Source: Epicoccum nigrum (taxonomy: Eukaryota; Ascomycota; Dothideomycetes; Pleosporales; Didymellaceae). Taken from it: DNA of 64,000 bases. Shown here piece after piece: positions 12,492-23,078 of the stretch. A program made the position numbers and the translations under genes. The notes beneath the pieces were generated by a model. It was not told the DNA's origin and did not search any database. It worked only from the letters and a program-made list of their open reading frames with translations. The DNA lies in NCBI GenBank assembly GCA_002116315.1, contig KZ107843.1, forward strand, positions 434,001 through 498,000, written 5' to 3'. Numbering within the stretch: position 1 is the stretch's first letter; each line of letters starts with the position of its first letter.

Positions 12492-13053
12492 ATTCGATAC
12501 GGACCATAGAAAGCTCGGCAGGTGTGACAATGAAGTGGTCGACCAGATCTCCGAGGGAGCGGCAAGCCCGTCCATCGTGCCTGCCATCCTGCTCGATTAA
12601 GAACCGAGAGACACGGAAGCGACGCGCCATCATGTGATTAGATCATTCTGATTACTTGATACCCAGGTATCTAGCCGGTTGAAGTTCATGGTTCAGTCGG
12701 GATAGCTGGGATCGTAACCTCGGAGCGTAGGACATCCATATCAGAGTTGAGGATGCTTTCAATTTGGCCAATCAGAGCACTGCCACTCCGTCATTCGGAA
12801 GCTACAACTTCTACGAGCGCGCAGTGAGTCGACTCCATCGTTCAATCAACAATTCAAAGCTAAGAATATCCAGAGGGTTACCTTCGCTTCACGCTTTGTC
12901 CTCCCTCAGCTGAGCATCGTGTCGTGCACTCCCACAACGCCAGTGCCCAGCGAGGCAACCAACCACCTTTGGAAGTAGTGGTCACTGTAAGTGCAACGCT
13001 CATATGCGCATAGCCATCGCTAAATATAAGGCGACTAGATCCGTTGCGCGACC
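12492..13053. promoter_or_regulatory. Divergent promoter region, MLH2 / Ada-like gene
   Basis: About 560 bp between the start codons of two DNA-repair-related genes. Short AT-rich patches occur, for example a TATAAG-like element near 13025 just before the Ada-like start. I could not identify a known damage-response site by eye. Confidence 0.5.
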
Positions 13054-13914
13054 ATGTCCTACACAACAGAGGCTCAACGTTGGCGCGCATTAGCGACTCG
13101 TGATCCTAACGCCAATGGGCACTTCTTCTACTCGGTCAAGTCAACGCAAATATATTGCAGACCCACATGTCCAGCAAGACTCGCACGACGAGCCAATATC
13201 AGTTTCCAGAAGACAATTGCGGAAGCAGAAGCGTTGGGTTTTAGGGCGTGCAAGAGATGTAGGCCGAATGTAGAGAATGAAGACCCACAGGACAAAGCTG
13301 TCGCGAAGGCAATGGGTTTCATCGAAGAAGCGGCGAGAAAAGGTGACGCGAAGAAGTTGAAGCTGCATGACATCGCAAAGAAAGTCGGCCTGACCCCAAG
13401 GTACTTTCACAAAATCTTCAAAGACAAGACAGGCACGACACCGCGGGAGTACACGAATATAATCGCGGCGCAGCACAGTAACCCCAGCCCCTGCTCAGGA
13501 TCCAGTACTAGTCCATCCAACGCTGACAATTTCGACTGGGATACATTCGACATCTCGGAACTGGCCAAGTACCAGTTTGATTCGCAACAGACGCTGAAAG
13601 ACGACTTTTTGACACAGGCAGCACAAATCACGGCTGCTGGGTTTGGGCATGCCTCGATCCACGGGCTGCCGCAACAATCCTGGACCGTAAGCTCACCAAC
13701 TGATTCTACGCTATCGAGTGAACCCTTGTTGGATCTCGGCGGCTGGGAACCTACTTCAGTCGGCCTCGAGCAGGGCCAGCAGTCAACACCATTGCTGGAC
13801 CCAGCATTCGACTTCGACCTCACTATGTGCATGGCATTTCTCGACGACCAAGCGATCACGACAGACTTGGCTCCGAGCCTCGATATGAGATACGCGCCAG
13901 ACTCCTTAGTGTGA
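13054..13914 (+). CDS. Ada-like methylphosphotriester-sensing zinc domain plus AraC-type HTH
   Basis: Single exon, 286 aa. Residues 7-71 match the Ada zinc-binding domain of bacterial Ada: RDPNANGHFFYSVKSTQIYC, with four cysteine ligands C35, C39, C66 and C69 (CX3C-X26-CX2C; E. coli Ada has C38, C42, C69, C72). In bacteria the first of these takes a methyl from phosphotriesters and turns Ada into an activator. Residues about 80-135 form an AraC-type helix-turn-helix (LHDIAKKVGLTPRYFHKIFK, then TGTTPREY). The remaining 150 residues are acidic, Ser/Pro-rich and look disordered, and may be an activation region. The O6-alkylguanine methyltransferase domain (PCHR) is absent. Likely role: alkylation-damage sensor and regulator in the nucleus; this is inferred from the domain. 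Divergent from MLH2. Confidence 0.85.
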   Translation: MSYTTEAQRWRALATRDPNANGHFFYSVKSTQIYCRPTCPARLARRANISFQKTIAEAEALGFRACKRCRPNVENEDPQDKAVAKAMGFIEEAARKGDAKKLKLHDIAKKVGLTPRYFHKIFKDKTGTTPREYTNIIAAQHSNPSPCSGSSTSPSNADNFDWDTFDISELAKYQFDSQQTLKDDFLTQAAQITAAGFGHASIHGLPQQSWTVSSPTDSTLSSEPLLDLGGWEPTSVGLEQGQQSTPLLDPAFDFDLTMCMAFLDDQAITTDLAPSLDMRYAPDSLV

Positions 13915-14878
13915 CTACATATCAACAACGTAGATAGTTCGCCAGATTCAGAAGACGATATAGACGTGCTAGCAAATTGGAATAATCACGGATCGAATGT
14001 GAGGTGTGAAATTGTGGTATGTTCGTATTGCCATTTCTACCGGACTATAATCCTCCCGAGAAGCTTGGTAGCCAGCCTAAGCCCTGGTCGCAAACGTAGC
14101 TCGGACGTCTTTGACGCATGCGAGTGCCAATTCGAGATAATCCACGCTCGTAAGAAGAGGGCAGCGCGTGTGGTGTTATTCGGCGTATTCAAGATCTGTA
14201 ATCTCAGCGTCAGCGCGTGCAATAGAGGTATGCTTGCAACGTGTGAGGTAAAATTTGCTTCTCAGCGACCGATTTATAAGCAGCGACGGCGTAGCATATG
14301 TCGATGCTAGCCATACCTTTTCCGGCTCTTCCTATAGATTGATATGGTCTGATGTATCTCATCTTCTAGCGTGTGGGTTGGGGATGTAATAAATATTGTA
14401 CGTACCAGTTCTGACAAATGGGTGTCAGTGTCCCTGTGGTTAGTTCAGATACGATTCTCTGGTAGTGCATTATCGGCTGATTCACAGTGCGACTGGCCAC
14501 GCGCGCAAAATAGACGCAACATGTCGGTGTTGTCGTGCTTGGGAAGCTCAGTGGAAAAGTTCAATGAGACCCACGATCTCGATCTTGGCAAGCTAGAGTC
14601 TTTGAGCACTAGCGCAATAGTTGTGTTGGAAGCAGAGAAGCATTACTGTTTATATTTCATTAGTTCCAATTAGGTTTTCTAGGTGTATGTTCTACAAATG
14701 TGTACACTTGTGGGGATCTCCTGTAAGCCAGATTGCTGCACATCGCAGCACCTGTTGCCTATCTACCCTGCAGACATCCGTGATGTTTTCTGGCCTTGCA
14801 TCGCTAGGCAGAATGGGCTCTGCCGGAGACGTGCAAATGGCAACTGACTCATCAGTTGAGGCTCTCATGATCGCATGA
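13915..14878. other. Intergenic, no gene seen
   Basis: Convergent 3' gap between the Ada-like gene and the decarboxylase gene. Short open frames have no recognisable motif or splice logic. No repeats of note. Confidence 0.6.
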
Positions 14879-15472
14879 TCAAAATGTAGGATCGTTCTCG
14901 CTGATGGGCTTCAAATCTCCCGCGCCCTATTTCAAGCTCAGTCAGAATGTTCACGAAAGTTGTAAGTAACGACGTACTTTGAACGACTCGACGATATTCG
15001 CCTGCTCACTCAACATGAACCTACTAGCTTGGTTTCCAATATCGGCGAGCTTCCTCCACTTCTCGAGGTTCTCTTTGTGTCTTTTGTCTCCGTGGGCTAC
15101 CTTTGGTTGCTTCCAGTGGCCCTCAGAAAACGAGATAAGGGTTGTGATCCTTTTGTTTGTGATATCGTAGACAGCGGAGACCACGGTGCCGGTCTCTTCG
15201 AGCCAGTTGATCTGCCATAGCTCCCCAGGCCTTATACATTGGTATGTCGCTCTCTGATAGTTGATGCGTCCAGCCATCGGCCCTCCGTGAATGGCGTAGA
15301 CTACACGATCTTCAGAGAAGCACCAGAGTTCATAACGCCATTTCTCAGGATTTCCATCGCTATCTTGCGCGTCATAATCGTAGATGAGGTGCGTATCCTT
15401 AATGTCTTTGTCAAAGGACTCGTGCAGGGGGGTGTTCGTGAGGAAGTCTGGAAGGTTCTCGCCTGGAGCCAT
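14879..15472 (-). CDS. Phenolic acid decarboxylase
   Basis: Cofactor-free cytosolic enzyme converting ferulic, p-coumaric and caffeic acids to vinyl phenols, a detoxification step for plant-derived acids. Two exons, 15472-14978 and 14926-14879, with a 51-bp intron (14977-14927, GTACGT...ATAG). Splicing replaces a spurious tail after ESFK by GAGDLKPISENDPTF and gives 180 aa, close to the usual 160-180. Motifs of the PadC fold are present: paired tyrosines Y31 and Y33 (THLIYDYD), IHGGPMAGR with R69, and NWLEETGT with E92 at the place of the catalytic Glu. No signal peptide. The start MAPGENLPDF is the only Met before the fold. It has no pathway neighbours here. Confidence 0.92.
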
Positions 15473-17212
15473 TGTTACTGGAGCTTTGGAGCTTTGGAGA
15501 GGATATCGTAGGAGGATTGAGGTTATCGGTCCTCGTTCAAATACCTTCAGCTTCGTACTTGAGGTAGCTAACGCGTCACTACTGGGAACGAATGACGTAG
15601 TACATCACTATTTAGAGGACTAGAGAAGCCTCGATCTCCAAAGAGCATCACCTAAGGGTCCTGATTGCCTTCATGTCTTCGCCGGCTGTTGTTCTCGGTA
15701 GGTCTCATGGTCCCGTACTCTCTGCTTCGTGATAGAGAAGCTCGATTGTGGTTGAGAATAAGTGCCCCGCGTCATCCATTGCCGGCTCGACCACCCGATC
15801 TAGCACAGGATAAGAAGGGTGGCACAAAAGATGGTTTGGCGTACAGTTCGGCGAGGCACAGGTACGGTGTAGCTGTATCAGATGGTTTGCCTGATTCCAT
15901 CCGCTGCGCTGAGGGCATGCATCGGCACGAGTCGGGTACTGTTTTGGCTGCTGCAACACAAGACTACAGCTATACACGCTGATGGATTTGGCTTGAAACT
16001 CTTCGGGGTATCTGATCGAGCTAAAGCAAGGCAACAGGTGTTGCACAACAACAAATGCATGCGGAGGAATGGAGTGTCATTCATCGCTTGCGCATTGTCA
16101 GATTGGTGCGACCTCATTGGCTACCGTCAGCAGCTTCAGACGAGAAACTAACGCCCCAGGTTTTGCACTGCAACTCTTTGCAGCCACAAAGCATATCCAC
16201 CAAGCCCCAGGTGTGTGACCTGCCGCGTCCGTATGAGCCGCAGGTTCGCTCACCCTGGCCATGCCCCACTCTCCGCTAGTGCACCCGTTATGACGGGTGA
16301 CCAGCCCATCGAAATACCTACACCCGTAAGGGAAGTTCGTCAATAACACTATCTTACACATCGCAATCTGAGGGGCCGAGAGTCTTCGATAGGCCAGCCG
16401 ATGGATGCCAACGTTGCCAGCCAAAAATGCGCTACGACGGACAAGCGCGGCCAACGTACTGTCAGCGTCGCCAGTGGCTGTCCCTGCGCAAGATCGCGAT
16501 AGCGAACGTTTCGTCCTTTGTTCTTGAGAAATAGGCGACGCCAGAAAGCCAAGATAGGCAAGAGCGCTGCGGCGCACAACGCCCAGTGGTTGGAGGGCAA
16601 TAACCCCACCTTATTGGAAGTCGTCGTCGCCGAGCTCAAGCCCAGGCGGAGCTGGCATGTGTAAGACAAGTGAGCTTCTGGGTCGGCTTACCGACAGAAA
16701 GGGCGGAATGGAGCGTGTGTCCCGGAGGACTGCATGCCGTTTCGTAGCAGGCGGCTAACACGAAGAACCCGTGCAGGTCAGCGGGAGCGCCGCCTTCCAG
16801 CGGTCAGACTGCAGAGAGCGTGGACGTGCAAGCAGCAAGAAATGACTGTCTCAACGCTCGGTTACATTGGTGATTCCTGTATACAGCTAGTTTCGCGAAC
16901 AGCCCTGCCTCTTCCCATGTCCACAGCCATAGACCCTTGCCCGGTCATGCAGCGTCACGCAGGACAAACGCAGTATGACAGGGGTCAGCGGAGGCACCAC
17001 GAACCTGTAGTGCGCCCCGATCACGGGTCTTCCAGCTGTTTATCAGCGGCTGTGGTCACTAAACCTCAGCCTTTCGCCTTTAAGCCTCCATGATTTCACA
17101 CATCCCTCTGTGTTTGCAGGCCGTCCCAGCACCGAGACAATTCACGTCGTCCTCAAAACAGCCCAGGAACACTCACTCTGGATTCCTTCATCACCCGTAG
17201 CCAGGCGTCTGT
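15473..17212. other. Intergenic, 1.7 kb, no gene seen
   Basis: Holds the promoters of the decarboxylase (minus strand) and the next plus-strand gene. Several short open frames on both strands lack motifs, and none joins into a longer frame with plausible splice sites. I saw no inverted or direct terminal repeats that would mark a mobile element. Confidence 0.5.
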
Positions 17213-18432
17213 ATGCATTCAACCTACTACACGCCCAACATGGGCAGGGGCGAGGTGATGTCCCGTGACCGCCTGGAAATTCTTCGCAGCTCTGCCTTCG
17301 AATCGGAACACGCTTGGCAATACGATACCTCTTATATGGAGCACGATGCCGCAGCAGTAGCGCTGGAGCACGAGATTGAACAGTCGTTGGCCAGCATATC
17401 GCCAGACGAAAATTCAGACGAGCAGATCCGCATCATCAAGACACAGATTACGATTCATAGAGAGCGACAACGTGCGCTGAGACCACATCTGGAGAGCGGG
17501 AGCGGTGATTTGGACGGTTGGGGGAACGAGTGCACATTTGTACCTGCACCAAACCACTGGGGCGCGAACGGAGACCTTGACGAAGAGAGTGAGACGCTGT
17601 CCTCCGTACGTTGACCCAGCCGAGCCATCTCAGAGCGCATGGATGGACTGACAAGCTCCAGATACATAAACTCCTCACATGGCAATCTTCCTCGCCAATA
17701 TCTGTCACTCCACCCTACTCACCTCTTTACGACAAACTACCATCTCCAGACATCCCCTATCACTCCATGCTGGATTCATACCAGGCCCCAGTAACATACC
17801 ATCTTCACCGTACACGCGAATGGACTGGTATCTCAGGTGGCCGCAATTACGTATATACAGCGCGCGAACATTCCGACAAATACGCTATGTACATGTTGGA
17901 AGCTATGCATCGCGGTGACAATCAGATCACTACTGCCGACTTCTTCAGAGTTGCTGAGTATCCGAAGACTTGCATTCACATATTACTCTCCGGCATCGAG
18001 AAACAACGCCTTTCCACATCGTGTAAATATGCCGCCTACAAGTCTCGATGCATTCATTTGGACGTCAAAGATGCTTTCTCGCAGTCTGTGAAGGAATACC
18101 CGGACCGTCAGCAGAAGATACCATGGTCACCGCGACGTTTTACTTATGGGGGTCGACGCTTTGTGTGGAAATCTGGCGACTCCAAGGATGATTCGATGCC
18201 TGAGACGCTGTATGAGTTCAGAAAAGATTGGGCAAAGCCTGGCAGCAGAACAGGGAAGCGTTGTGACGATTCCGAGACGATGACAAAGCTTGTGTGGGGT
18301 GAAAAGAAAAGGAGCGGGAAAGTCGATAGCTATACGATTCACTTTGCTGGAGGCATGGATCAAGTCTTCAGGGAGATCTTGCTTGCCAGTCAGATGGCAC
18401 GGCAGATCTGTTTATTCACGGCGATGGACTGA
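17213..18432 (+). CDS. Uncharacterised fungal protein, two exons
   Basis: I do not recognise this protein with certainty. Exons 17213-17605 and 17662-18432 (56-bp intron, GTACGT...CCAG, phase 0) give 387 aa. The N-terminal 130 residues are hydrophilic and helical (ALEHEIEQSL, ITIHRERQRAL). The C-terminal 230 residues look like a compact beta-rich domain with many aromatic residues (GRNYVYTAREHSD, PWSPRRFTYGGRRFVWKSG, YTIHFAGGMDQVFREILLAS). Alternating strands with the WSPRxFxYxGRxFVW pattern recall fungal tubby-C-terminal-like (LURP-one related) proteins, but this is a weak impression. No signal peptide or membrane segment. The splice is supported because both frames stop or open exactly at the borders and the joined product keeps one style of composition. 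Confidence 0.7.
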
Positions 18433-19178
18433 GCACTTTCGGAGGCAAGGAAGACAAGAGCTGGACTCGGAGGTCCTTTCGCCCGTGTATGATGTGTGAT
18501 GAGTATGATGTATTGACTAGATGACATATTGGAAAACGAGAGACCTCAAAGGTCCGAACAGCCCTCAGTAGGCGGAATGATACCCATAGCAAATACAACA
18601 TTTAGAGCAAGACATCCTTGATGCTGAACCGCCTTTCAACAAGTTGCTGCGTAATTTAAAGGTCCTAGCGCCTTCCCAACATCGAATATTATTCCTTATT
18701 TGCCGAAGCTGCAAAGACTTATCGACGTCCATTCGTATCCAAGGGCAGGATAAATGATTTGATTGGGATGTTATAGAGATCAAAATGTTGCTAACAGCGA
18801 CGTAATTCCAAGTACCACCAAACACCTCAGGAGCGTTGCAAGTTTAACGTCAGCCTTACGTGTTCCGCAGACCCGTCTCGAAGATTGCGTGTGGTATGCT
18901 TACGGTAGCATATTTCACCACTTGGGTCGATGTCACAGCAATTCCTACGCTAAATTCTTACTCAGCTCTCCACACTGCAGCCCTAGCCTTAACGCCTGCC
19001 GCTCTGCCGCCCCTCGGTGCACCCGACAGCTTGTCACGGCGTGCGCCTTCCCAGGAGCCGCAACGCTCATTCACCGCTCTTGCTAAGCCACCGACTCTTC
19101 TACGGATCGAGCAAGCTGCACCAGGCAGACACGCCACAGTTGTACCTTTTTGCAGATACACTGTTCGACCATCTGAAA
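18433..19178. other. Intergenic / 5' leader, no separate gene
   Basis: Between the unknown gene and the SnoaL-like gene. The last 160 bases are open in frame with the downstream gene and could add 54 codons from an ATG at 19017, but that extension is Ser/Leu/His-rich without motif, so it is taken as leader. Confidence 0.5.
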
Positions 19179-19637
19179 ATGGCACCAACACGCAACAGCA
19201 CACTCCGCAAGGTCACATCTGAATTCTGCATAGCGCTCATATCACCCCCTTTACCCTCTGAGCTCCTGTCGCAGTACTTCTCCAAGCTCCCCAAGATTAC
19301 AGAGCATGGACCGGAGTGGGCACGCTCCCGCCTTCCTTTCCTCGCGCACACCTTCTCAGGGAAGGATGGCTGTGAAGAGTACTTCAAGCTGCTGAGCGAG
19401 ACTCTTACCATGTCATTGGGTAAAGATGCATTTCCTGATGCAAAAGATTTCAGTGTCGATGCCGAGGCTGGTGTAGTGAGCGTGGTAGGCAAGGGTCATT
19501 TCTCAAGCCAGAAGACCGGCAAAGGCTGGGACGAGCAATTCATTCACAGATTCAGCGATTTTGATGAAGATGGCAAGATAGGCCATTGGGAGATTTGGGC
19601 GGATCCTTTGAGTGCCTGGGTCGCTGTTGGAGAGTGA
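19179..19637 (+). CDS. SnoaL/NTF2-like small protein
   Basis: Single exon, 152 aa, starting MAPTRNSTLR. The pattern is that of an NTF2-like (SnoaL) cone fold: helices with a cluster of hydrophobic residues at the N-terminus (LLSQYF), a GKDGCEEYFKLLSETL helix, then strands ending with HRFSDFDEDGKIGHWEIWADPLSAWVAV. The final IGHWEIWADPLSAW pattern is common in fungal SnoaL-like proteins. Function is unknown; relatives are polyketide cyclases or isomerases, but there are no biosynthetic partners around it. An upstream in-frame Met at 19017 was rejected as the start. Confidence 0.72.
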   Translation: MAPTRNSTLRKVTSEFCIALISPPLPSELLSQYFSKLPKITEHGPEWARSRLPFLAHTFSGKDGCEEYFKLLSETLTMSLGKDAFPDAKDFSVDAEAGVVSVVGKGHFSSQKTGKGWDEQFIHRFSDFDEDGKIGHWEIWADPLSAWVAVGE

Positions 19638-19943
19638 GGCGTAGATGCACGATACTGAAATAGCAGTGCAAGCAGCTTTCTACAAATGAAATCAGATCTC
19701 TTCACAATCATCCACAGTCTTTCATAAGCATATTTCAATGCCTCCAACGTGAACGTGAGTTCCATGTGTTGATGGCTCGACCCCGCACCAATCATCTCGA
19801 GAGCACGCTTCACCGAGGCTAACTACCACGCTCGACGCAGCTTACTCGAGCAACGTCAACAGCATGTAAGTCTGCGATTACTACCGACATTCTGAACGGC
19901 CCCAAACCTTTTCCAAGGAAGAGAGAGAAAGTCAATACCTGGC

Positions 19944-21178
19944 ATGGGTGATTCAAAGCAAACAAGTCGACATGATCTTGACGATGCCAAGTTGGGCAAA
20001 TACCTGCTCCAGCACATCCCCGATCTGAGGCTACCAGTGGTATCGACAAAAATTGGGTATGGCCAAAGTAATCCAACATATTTCGTAGACGATGCAAACC
20101 AGACTCGATACATCCTTCGAAAGAAGCCCAGCGGAACCATCATCTCTCCGGTGGCACATCAAGTTGACCGAGAATATAAAGTACTGAAAGCGCTTGGAAA
20201 GATCGAAGGATTTCCAGTGCCGAAAGTATACTGTCTCTGCATGGACTCTTCGTTGATCGGCACAGCCTTCTATGTAAGTAGACTAACCACCGAACTGTCA
20301 TCTCAGCTGACGAGGTAGTAGGTCATGGAGTTTGTTAAAGGACGTATTGTCACAGACCCTAATCTGTCTAGTTTGCCTCCGACCCAACGGCGCCAAGCTT
20401 GGTTTTCCATGATCTCAACATTGGCCTGGCTACATTCCATCGACCCCGACTCCATCGGCCTCTCAGACTTTGGCAAGAAGACAGACTTCTACACACGCCA
20501 TTGCAACACTTTCTCGCGCATCGAAGCCCAGCAAGCCAAGGTCAAAGACATCAAGACAGGGAAAGAGCTCGGCCGCGCCCATCCAAACTTCGACGAGATC
20601 GTGGATTACATCCGCAAAAACGTACCGTCAGATCGCACCTCCATCGTCCATGGCGACTACAAGTTTGACAACCTCATCCTTCATCCTACTGAGCCGAGAG
20701 TCATTGCTATCTTGGATTGGGAACTGAGCACGCTGGGCAATCCGATGATGGATGTGTGCTACGCCTGCGGCCCGTACTGGAACCAGGCGCAAAAGGGCGG
20801 CGCGGCAAGGGACGATCAAGGCGGCGAGGTGTATCTGCCCGAGAACCAGAGGAAGAATGGTATGCCGAGTATGGATGAGTTGGTGGATGAGTATGCGAAG
20901 ATTACGAAGTGGGATCCGAGGCTGGATCAGTGGGAGATCGCGAAGGTGTTCCACTTGATGAGGGTATGTTTGCACGTGGATGATGTATGGAAGAGGATGA
21001 CTGACGTTAGATACAGGGCAGCACCATCAGCCATGGCATCCAGGCAAGAACGATTAGCGGGCAGGCGAGTAGCGAGTTCTCACACCTCTACTTCGAGAAC
21101 ACGAAGAGAGGACTGGACACGGCACTTGCGATGGTTCGGGTTATGAAGGGGAAAGAGGCACCGAGAAGCACTTTGTAG
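19944..21178 (+). CDS. APH-family phosphotransferase (ACAD10/11-like kinase domain)
   Basis: Protein-kinase-like small-molecule phosphotransferase. Three exons, 19944-20273, 20322-20963 and 21017-21178, give 377 aa; introns are 48 and 53 bp with GTAAGT/GTATGT donors. The N-lobe holds GYGQSNPTYFV (glycine loop) and YILRKKPSG (ATP-binding Lys). After splicing, AFYVMEFVKGR forms the hinge. The C-lobe has HGDYKFDNLI (catalytic Asp and Asn) and ILDWELSTLGNP (metal-binding Asp). The last exon adds GSTISHGIQARTISGQASS, matching the C-terminal end of the kinase part of ACAD10/ACAD11, which phosphorylates 4-hydroxyacyl-CoA in mammals. Here no acyl-CoA dehydrogenase domain is fused. The substrate is unproven; a hydroxyacyl-CoA is the best guess. 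Confidence 0.86.
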
Positions 21179-21321
21179 CTGGGCCAACGTATGGCATTTC
21201 GATTTCTAGATAGCAAGAACACAGAACAGTAGGGGTATATCAGTCTTTGGCCAAAGGGAAACTCTTCCACACGACAGTCACAGCTGTATCTCAGCGCGAC
21301 CCGCCGTGCTCACTCCACCAT

Positions 21322-21780
21322 CTAGTTCTTATAGCTAGGCGGTGCAGCCTCGAAGCCCGCCTGCCTCTCCGCCTTCCTCGCGCGGCGGCGCTCCCTCCTC
21401 TCCAACTCCTTAGCCACAGCCTTAGCCAGCTTCTTCCTCTCCTCGCGCTCCCTCTCCTTGACGATCTGCTCGCGACCCTTCCCAGACCACACGGCGCGGA
21501 ACTCCTTGCGGAACTTCTGTTTGAAGGTGAGGGTCTTGTCGTTCTCCTCCTCGGCCTTCTTGGCTGCGTATTCCTCCTCGTCGTCCGTGTCGAGGAAGTC
21601 TTCCTCGTCGTCGATTAAGGGGTCCGACGACTCGGCGTTGACGCTCTTGAGGTTGCGCTCTTTGTCCCACTTCTTGGTGCGCGAGTATGCGATGCAGCCT
21701 GTGGTGAAGAGGACGACGCCGAGCGGGAAGGTCACGAAGACGCCCATGACGACGATGAGGGCGAGGAGATCTTCGTCCAT
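21322..21780 (-). CDS. Small single-span membrane protein, function unknown
   Basis: Single exon, 152 aa, not recognised as a named family. The N-terminus MDEDLLALIVVMGVFVTFPL continues into one membrane segment (about residues 6-30). A Lys-containing stretch (SRTKKWDKERN) follows, then a very acidic block (IDDEEDFLDTDDEEEY) and a highly charged helical tail rich in Arg, Lys and Glu (residues 95-140), ending in AAPPSYKN. A tail-out signal anchor in the ER or secretory membranes is plausible. It is convergent with the phosphotransferase gene, 143 bp apart. The alternation of charged residues and uninterrupted frame argue for a real gene; no intron is needed. Confidence 0.7.
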   Translation of the reverse strand: MDEDLLALIVVMGVFVTFPLGVVLFTTGCIAYSRTKKWDKERNLKSVNAESSDPLIDDEEDFLDTDDEEEYAAKKAEEENDKTLTFKQKFRKEFRAVWSGKGREQIVKEREREERKKLAKAVAKELERRERRRARKAERQAGFEAAPPSYKN

Positions 21781-23078
21781 AGTAGCGGTTGTGGAGTGTT
21801 TGGGGTTGTTTGAGAAATTTGGGGGTATTTGAATGAGAGGTCTGAGTGTGTTGTAAGGGTCCGGGGTTTACTAAGGTGTTGCCTGATATAGGAGATGAGT
21901 GTCGCCACCGCCCAGGGACACGGTTGTGAAGGCCGTTGCCGCGGCGTGGCGGTGCAGAATTCTGGTTACGTCATCCGAAACTTTCACGTGATTCTTCTTT
22001 GCCTTTCCATCCTGGATAGAGCATCAGCAACATCAAGAGGCTATTGTGTGGATCTGCATCCTTTTGTCCAAGAAGGACAGCTTGAATATTTGGTACGGGC
22101 CAAGCTGGCAAGTAGCAGACTAAGCAGTCGTGCGGCAGCTGTTGAACCTACATCTGCGCACCCAAGACGCTGTTTCCGTACTTGCCCGACAATTGTGCCC
22201 GCTTCCCCGCTGCTTCACCCAGACACTGTGTTGTGGGATGACAGATACTTTTGTGGAGCTCTCTGCTTTGAACCGAGTCATGCTACGGAGGAACACTGAT
22301 CTCTGTCCCTAGTATATCCAAGTCCTCTTCAGACAACCAAGACTGCTTGGCCAAAAAACTTCAGACAATCAAGGCTTCTTGTACTCGGAAGCAAACATGA
22401 CTGGAAGCGAGCCTCAGGCCGGGATTGCTTCCTGCCGTTTGGTTCGAAACATGTTGTTCACTTGCCCTACTGTTAGCGTAGCGTACCACACCTAGGCTAC
22501 CAAAGCCGCGTAAGTGGAACTATGAGCATCGCGGTCTGAGTGGAGACAACCTCGTTATTGCAAATAATGCGGCACAGTAAGCTTGCACGGTTCTCGCAAA
22601 GTTGGGAAGGGCAACAAACGCTACAGTGCATTGAAATTTGATCTCTATCATTGATTGATCGTCCGGACGCATGAAGCGTCTCATCAATCTATATGCAGAA
22701 TGCAAAGCCCCATGGTATAAGTGCCCTTCCCCTTTTTTTTACGCCAGCGCTATGCCAAAAGCAGATATATAAGGAAAGAGAGTGGTGAGATTACAGTGAT
22801 AGCCGTCGAGGGGAGCTAGAGAGCTTCTATGTCTAAGTACATAATGGAAGCGCTGGACCAGCAGACGACTTATAAGAGAACTGGGGTGGGTAGAACAACA
22901 TGAGTATGGGGTATAAAGAGTGTATGCCGCGTGACGCTTGCTTGCTGGCTAGAAGGAGAGGATAAAAGGAGAAGGGAGAACCGATCGTCAGTGTTGAACG
23001 ACACTCGTTGTTACAAAACACACTGGTTTTAGGTAATATGGTGCTTTGTTGGCAGTTTGAACGATGTGTGCATTTGCT
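21781..23078. other. Intergenic, 1.3 kb, no gene seen
   Basis: Promoter of the small membrane protein at the left and the 3' region of the transporter at the right. A T8 run lies near 22733. Short frames have no motif. Nothing else recognised. Confidence 0.55.

Noticed and set aside
14951..14977. Unspliced C-terminus VRRYLQLS of the phenolic acid decarboxylase
   Set aside because: The GTACGT donor and ATAG acceptor give GAGDLKPISENDPTF, which fits the family end; the unspliced tail is intron translation.
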